Made by a program: the position numbers and the translations under genes
In this document: in pieces, positions 59,908 to 64,000 of the stretch
Numbering within the stretch: the stretch's first letter is position 1
Layout of the letters: each line of letters begins with the position of its first letter
Notes under the pieces: generated by a model
Databases searched by the model: none
Told to the model about the DNA's origin: nothing
The model's input: only the letters and a program-made list of their open reading frames with translations
NCBI GenBank assembly: GCA_965222505.1
Contig: OZ244956.1
Coordinates: forward strand, 2,232,001-2,296,000
From: G965222505 sp965222505
GTDB taxonomy: Bacteria > Bacteroidota > Rhodothermia > Rhodothermales > DATKEJ01
Direction of reading: 5' to 3'
DNA: 64,000 bases

Positions 59908-60324
59908 ATGACCGAACCCGTCTCCACTCAACCGACCTCGAACCGCACCAAACTCCGCCGGTGGGTCATCGGCATTGCACTCGTGCTGGTGGCCTTTGTG
60001 ATGGTCGATGCCTTCGGCGTTTTTGACAACACCCCCTACGTCAAGATCAGTCACGGCAACCACAGCCACTACATGCCCAAGGTCCGCGCCGACGGCATCA
60101 CGGCAGGCAACTGCCCCACCCGGCCTCCACTGGGTGAGGAATACCTCTCGCCGCAGTGCCAGATCATCCGGCGTGTAGACCTGAATGGCACCACGCATCA
60201 CGTACCCGACGGCGCTGACCCGAATGTATCCGTTTCGCAATTTCCCACCCGTGAACCGTCAATGTTTGAGCGTATTGGTCCCCAGGGCCAACTCGTCATT
60301 GCCGATGCCAGCGACGATCATTGA
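59908..60324 (+). CDS. Membrane-anchored small protein of unknown function
   Basis: 138 residues from ATG 59908. One N-terminal span (RRWVIGIALVLVAFVMVDAFGVF) is followed by an extracytoplasmic His-rich part (YVKISHGNHSHYMPKVRADG, CPTRPPLGEEYLSPQCQIIRRVDLNGTTHHVPDGADP). The His/Cys pattern could bind metal; this is a guess. It is 4 bp before the next lipoprotein gene and likely in one operon with it and the kinase. Not recognised. Confidence 0.72.
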   Translation: MTEPVSTQPTSNRTKLRRWVIGIALVLVAFVMVDAFGVFDNTPYVKISHGNHSHYMPKVRADGITAGNCPTRPPLGEEYLSPQCQIIRRVDLNGTTHHVPDGADPNVSVSQFPTREPSMFERIGPQGQLVIADASDDH

Positions 60325-60328
60325 CGGC

Positions 60329-60898
60329 ATGATAAACCCTTTACGCCCGGCACACCTGCTTCTGCTGTGTAGCCTCCTGTGGATCGGCTGCGGTTCAGAA
60401 ACCCAGTCCCCGCCGTCCAACCCGACTGAACCTGCGATAGACCCTGCCCAGACGGTCACGACCTTCCTGCAAGCCTATTTTGGCAAGCAGTTGAAAACGT
60501 ACTACGGGATGGTCACCTACCGGGACCGCGCGGCCAAACCCTTTGAAACCCTCGAAGCCGAGTTCGCCCCCAGCAGCGCCGACCTGGTCACGGATTTTCT
60601 GTTTCAGTTTACCCAGTTTAAAATCGACAGTACACACGTAGATGGTGAAACCGCGCAGGTCTTCGTGACGGCGCGTTCCCCCAACCTGAACTTCGTCCTC
60701 CGCGATGCCGGCCGAATCGAACGGGACCTGGGGGAAGACACCGAACTGGAAACCAAACTCAGCCTGTTGGCGGAACGATACCGCATGAGTGGTTCTCCCA
60801 AGGAAAGTCAGAATTCCGTCTACAACCTGATTCTGGAAGACGGCCAATGGCACGTAGTCGTTGGCTGGGCCGATCCACCCCCTGAAGCCACCCCCTGA
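60329..60898 (+). CDS. Lipoprotein with NTF2-like features, unknown function
   Basis: 189 residues from ATG 60329, lipobox Cys in LLWIGCGSE (about residue 21). The body resembles DUF4878/NTF2-like folds: PAQTVTTFLQAYFGKQLKTYYGMVTYRDRAAKPFETLEAEF, a middle beta sheet, and the typical final strand NSVYNLILEDGQWHVVVGWADPP. It ends 1 bp before the kinase start, which points to coupled translation. Ligand unknown. Confidence 0.75.
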   Translation: MINPLRPAHLLLLCSLLWIGCGSETQSPPSNPTEPAIDPAQTVTTFLQAYFGKQLKTYYGMVTYRDRAAKPFETLEAEFAPSSADLVTDFLFQFTQFKIDSTHVDGETAQVFVTARSPNLNFVLRDAGRIERDLGEDTELETKLSLLAERYRMSGSPKESQNSVYNLILEDGQWHVVVGWADPPPEATP

Positions 60899-60899
60899 C

Positions 60900-63614
60900 A
60901 TGAAGGCCGACGCGTGGACACGGATTAAACAGGTCGTCGGGGAAGCCCTGGACCTGCCGCCTGAACGCCGCGAAGCCTACGTGGCCGAAACCTGTGCCGA
61001 TGCCCCCGACATCCGGGAGGCCGCCCTCCGCATGCTGCAGGTCCAGGACGAAGAACCGGCGTTTTTGGAAACCCCGGCCGGGGGCCTGATGCCCCCGACG
61101 CTGCCCGAGCGCATTGGTCCATACCGCATCCTGGAGGTATTGGGGCAAGGCGGCATGGGGATCGTCTACCGGGCCGAGCGCGCCGACGGGCAATTCGAAC
61201 AACAGGCAGCCATCAAGTTGATTCGCGATGCCACGCACGACCCTGTCCGGCTTCAACAATTTCGAAGTGAACGACAAATCCTGGCCTCACTGAACCACCC
61301 GCACATTGCCCGGCTTTACGATGGGGGGATCTTGCCACCCGAAACAACCGCACCCCAGGGTATCCCATATCTGGTGATGGAATATGTGGCCGGCCAACCC
61401 ATCGATGCCTATTGCGATGCCCGTCGTCTTTCCCTTGATGAACGGATTCGCCTGTTTCTTTCAGTGTGCCATGCCGTGCAGTATGCCCACCGCAACTTGG
61501 TGGTCCACCGCGACCTCAAGCCGTCGAATATCCTGATTACCGTGGGCGATGAAACCTCGCCGGACGGCACCCCAAAATTGCTGGATTTTGGGATTGCCAA
61601 ACTGTTGGACCCCATGGGTGCCTCCGCCCTAACGCAGGACGGCCACCGTGCCCTCACGCCTGAATACGCAAGTCCTGAGCAAATCCGCGGTACATCCATC
61701 ACCACGGCCACCGATGTATATGCCCTCGGCGTAATCCTCTATCGCTTGCTCACGGGCCATCCACCGTACATCATCGACGGACAGACCCCGGCAGCCCTGG
61801 AACGGACCATCTGTGATGCGCCAGTCCCCAACCCCAGCACGGCTGTCCGTAGAAAGACGGAGAAAACCGTGGCAGAAGCGCGCCGTTCATCACCCGCCCA
61901 GCTCGCCAAACACCTTCAGGGGGATCTGGACAACATTGTTCAAAAAGCGCTACATAAGGACCTTGCTCAACGGTACACCACACCAGCCGATCTGGCGGCA
62001 GATCTGCAACGCTACCGCACGAAACAACCGGTAAGCGCACACCCACCCACCCTGCGCTACCGTGCCCGCAAATTCATCGCTCGGAATACCCTGGCCGTTT
62101 TCCTCACCGGACTGGCCCTGCTGGCCGTGCTGCTTGGGGCAGGAGCCGTCTATATTCAGTCTATTCAGGCCCAGGCCGAGCGCGACCGGGCCAACCGGGC
62201 CTTGGCGTATGTCACGAACCTGTTTGAGATCCTGGACCCCGAGCAAGCCGGTAATGCCGACCTTTCAGTGTTGGATGTGCTGGGTGCCGGCGTAGCCCGT
62301 ACCCGTAACGACTTTGCCGATGCCCCCGAGGAATATGCCCAGCTGATGACCCTCCTGGGCAACCTGTACCACAACCTCGGCTTTTACGACCAGGCCATCG
62401 AACTCCATACCGAAGCCCTCACCCGGTGCACCGGAACGGATCAAATCGAAAGCCTAAACCATCTGGCCGGGGCGCATCAGGCACAGGGCGCCTATCCCAT
62501 GGCGGATTCCCTTTATCAGGTGGCCCATGCCCTCGCCCAAAACCACCTTGAAAATCCAGCAATGGCCACGGCGTTACACGGCAGGGGTCAGGTGGCATAT
62601 GAGACCGGCCGGTTGAATGAGGCGGAACGCTATCTGCGGGATGCCCTACAGATACGCACGAATCAGTTACCACCAACTGATCCTGACGTACTCCAAACCC
62701 AGGTGGCACTCGCTACTGTATTGCAGGATCGGGGGGAACTCGATGAAGCCGAGCAATTGTACCGGGCCACCATTACCATGCAGGAACAGGCGCTTGGACC
62801 GGACCACCTCCATACCTCCGCAACCCTCAACGGCCTGGCCGCGCTCCTGTATGAAAAACGGGCTTTCGGCGAGGCGGATACGCTCTTTCAACGTTCCATC
62901 AACATAGCCCGGCACCGGCTGGGCAGCAATCATCCTGAAGTTGCCCTTCGGTTAAACAACCATGCCATGCTGCTGGCCCGCAGCAGCCGGTTTGACGAGG
63001 CCGAACCCCTTTTGCGTGAAGCCTTGCAGATCTACCGCGAGCGCCTCGGCAACGAACATCAGACGGTAGCAGGCGTGCTGAACAACCTGGGGGGCCTCCT
63101 ACGCCGTAAAGGCGACCTGGACGCTGCGGAGCCCTACTACCGGGAAGCCATCACGCTGAACCGTGCCCTGTTCACAGATCCGCACCCCCATCTGGCTTCC
63201 AGCCTGCGAAACCTGGCCATTCTTTTCTACCGCAAAGGCCAACCTGACGTAGCCCTGCCCTATGCCACGGAAGCCGTTGACTTGTTCGACCAGGTTCTCC
63301 CTGAAACCCATGCCCTCCGGGCCAATGCCTACCGTACCCTTGGCCTGATCCAATTTGACCGTGCCCAATGGGCCGAAGCCGAAGCGGCCCTCCGCACCTG
63401 CCTGGAAATTCGGGAGACGAACCGCCCCGTCGGCAACCCCGGCATTGGGCAAGTCCAGAGCGAATTGGGCGAAGTGCTACTGGCAGCCGGTCAGTTCGAA
63501 GCCGCCGAACCACTCCTTAAAACCGGCTACGAAACCCTCAACGCCGCAGCCCATCCCGATGCCCAGGCCGCTCGCGCCCGTCTGGATCGCCTTTTAGATC
63601 AAATCAATCGATGA
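60900..63614 (+). CDS. Ser/Thr protein kinase with transmembrane segment and TPR repeats
   Basis: 904 residues from ATG 60900 (MKADAWTRIKQVVGEALDLPPERREAYV). A kinase domain (about 75-370) has LGQGGMGIVYRA, AAIKLI, VVHRDLKPSNIL, LLDFGIAKLL and LTPEYASPEQIRG, so all catalytic residues are present. A membrane span follows (NTLAVFLTGLALLAVLLGAGAVYI, about 390-415), then about ten TPR/TPR-12 units in the periplasm (for example LNEAERYLRDALQIR, LDEAEQLYRATITMQEQALGPDHLHTSATLNGLAALLYEKRAF). The short N-terminal part before the kinase is typical of this kinase-TPR class. It probably phosphorylates a cytoplasmic partner in answer to an external signal; partner unknown. Confidence 0.93.
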   Translation: MKADAWTRIKQVVGEALDLPPERREAYVAETCADAPDIREAALRMLQVQDEEPAFLETPAGGLMPPTLPERIGPYRILEVLGQGGMGIVYRAERADGQFEQQAAIKLIRDATHDPVRLQQFRSERQILASLNHPHIARLYDGGILPPETTAPQGIPYLVMEYVAGQPIDAYCDARRLSLDERIRLFLSVCHAVQYAHRNLVVHRDLKPSNILITVGDETSPDGTPKLLDFGIAKLLDPMGASALTQDGHRALTPEYASPEQIRGTSITTATDVYALGVILYRLLTGHPPYIIDGQTPAALERTICDAPVPNPSTAVRRKTEKTVAEARRSSPAQLAKHLQGDLDNIVQKALHKDLAQRYTTPADLAADLQRYRTKQPVSAHPPTLRYRARKFIARNTLAVFLTGLALLAVLLGAGAVYIQSIQAQAERDRANRALAYVTNLFEILDPEQAGNADLSVLDVLGAGVARTRNDFADAPEEYAQLMTLLGNLYHNLGFYDQAIELHTEALTRCTGTDQIESLNHLAGAHQAQGAYPMADSLYQVAHALAQNHLENPAMATALHGRGQVAYETGRLNEAERYLRDALQIRTNQLPPTDPDVLQTQVALATVLQDRGELDEAEQLYRATITMQEQALGPDHLHTSATLNGLAALLYEKRAFGEADTLFQRSINIARHRLGSNHPEVALRLNNHAMLLARSSRFDEAEPLLREALQIYRERLGNEHQTVAGVLNNLGGLLRRKGDLDAAEPYYREAITLNRALFTDPHPHLASSLRNLAILFYRKGQPDVALPYATEAVDLFDQVLPETHALRANAYRTLGLIQFDRAQWAEAEAALRTCLEIRETNRPVGNPGIGQVQSELGEVLLAAGQFEAAEPLLKTGYETLNAAAHPDAQAARARLDRLLDQINR

Positions 63615-64000
63615 AAACAGGGTGTCAATGTTCAAGGGTCGGCACACCGGGGCTTCATCGTTGGCCCGCACCGACCACGGGATTGAAGATAGCGCCATTC
63701 ATCAACCCCGAGTTTGACGCAATGTTGAAGGGTCGGCACAAGACCGACCCCGCCCGAGTGAACGCCCCCACTCAAAAGGCCACCTCCACCTGGTGGGGCG
63801 GGCCTTGTGCCCGCCCTTCAACAACGCAATAGAGAATCGCGCTATCTTATAAACATGCTCAACCCCAAGGCGGGGCGACCACGAGGGTCGCCCCTCAACA
63901 TCACGTCCATCTCAAATATCCGGGCCACGCACAACGCCAAACGGGGTATCGGCCCAGGCCAACTCCGCCGCATAAAAAAAGGGGCCAGCACAAGACTGAC
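63615..64000. repeat. Intergenic stem-loop cluster at the window end
   Basis: About 385 bp with no convincing gene. Stem-loops: GGGTCGG-CACAAGA-CCGACCC at 63730-63750; GGGCGGGC-CTTGT-GCCCGCCC at 63796-63816; GGGGCGAC-CACGAGG-GTCGCCCC at 63872-63894; and a part copy GGGGCCAGCACAAGACTGAC cut by the edge at 63981-64000. GGTTGAA/TTGAAGG words flank several. Confidence 0.7.

Noticed and set aside
1..64000. CRISPR arrays, rRNA and tRNA genes
   Set aside because: No regularly spaced repeat-spacer pattern, no rRNA-like blocks and no tRNA cloverleaf noticed; a covariance-model scan would be needed to be certain about small RNAs.

Overview
The window looks like a chromosome segment from a Rhodothermota/Bacteroidota-type bacterium with a fairly GC-rich genome. 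The evidence is a DUF2723 membrane protein, a carboxypeptidase-regulatory-domain TonB receptor coupled to a DUF4249-like lipoprotein, a YbeY whose third metal ligand is Asp rather than His, a PKD outer-membrane protein, and a kinase-TPR fusion. No rRNA, tRNA or CRISPR array was seen. The taxon is inferred from gene content, not from a marker gene.

Layout. 1-1.65 kb: HEAT-repeat proteins around a truncated alpha/beta-hydrolase remnant. 1.65-2.19 kb: an IS200/IS605-type element. 2.5-3.9 kb: a secreted amidohydrolase. 4.0-10.8 kb: a three-gene RND efflux operon whose TolC is fused to a periplasmic-binding-like domain. 10.8-15.9 kb: prephenate dehydrogenase, a small MNT-type nucleotidyltransferase pair, an LRR protein, an enoyl-CoA hydratase/isomerase and a histidine phosphatase. 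16.2-41.6 kb: a contractile-injection-system (CIS) locus, all on the minus strand. 41.8-54.7 kb: ppc, gyrA, rsmI, a DUF2723 protein, ybeY, a PKD protein, hpf and a glycosyltransferase. 54.9-63.6 kb: DUF4249 lipoprotein, TonB receptor, OmpA-like protein, a barrel protein, two small exported proteins and a Ser/Thr kinase with TPRs.

The CIS locus is the highlight. Read in the direction of transcription it runs: SARP-type regulator, a small overlapping gene, a two-domain terminator-like protein, a helix-hairpin-helix protein, sheath, tube, a zinc-ribbon tail chaperone, three large helical tape-measure-like proteins, baseplate hub parts (LysM/gpX, gpD, gpV), gp25, gpJ, gpI fused to a beta-propeller, a fibre, a LecA-lectin-like protein with a C-terminal sorting-like tail, and two paralogous small adaptors. 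The order resembles a phage tail more than the Afp/PVC islands. I find no capsid, portal, terminase, lysis or integrase genes. I also find no AAA+ ATPase and no PAAR tip, although housekeeping genes bound both flanks.

The zinc-ribbon chaperone gene ends in a textbook -1 frameshift signal. A T TTT TTA heptamer is followed, after 8 nt, by a 12-bp stem with one mismatch that encloses a GNRA-capped hairpin. A downstream -1 reading frame with no usable start codon encodes a small conserved-looking tail protein. I regard a programmed frameshift fusion here as the strongest new observation.

Intergenic regions are rich in dispersed palindromes. One family keeps a CACRAGA-like loop while its arm sequences differ. 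Another has GAGTGCGACTC-type arms.
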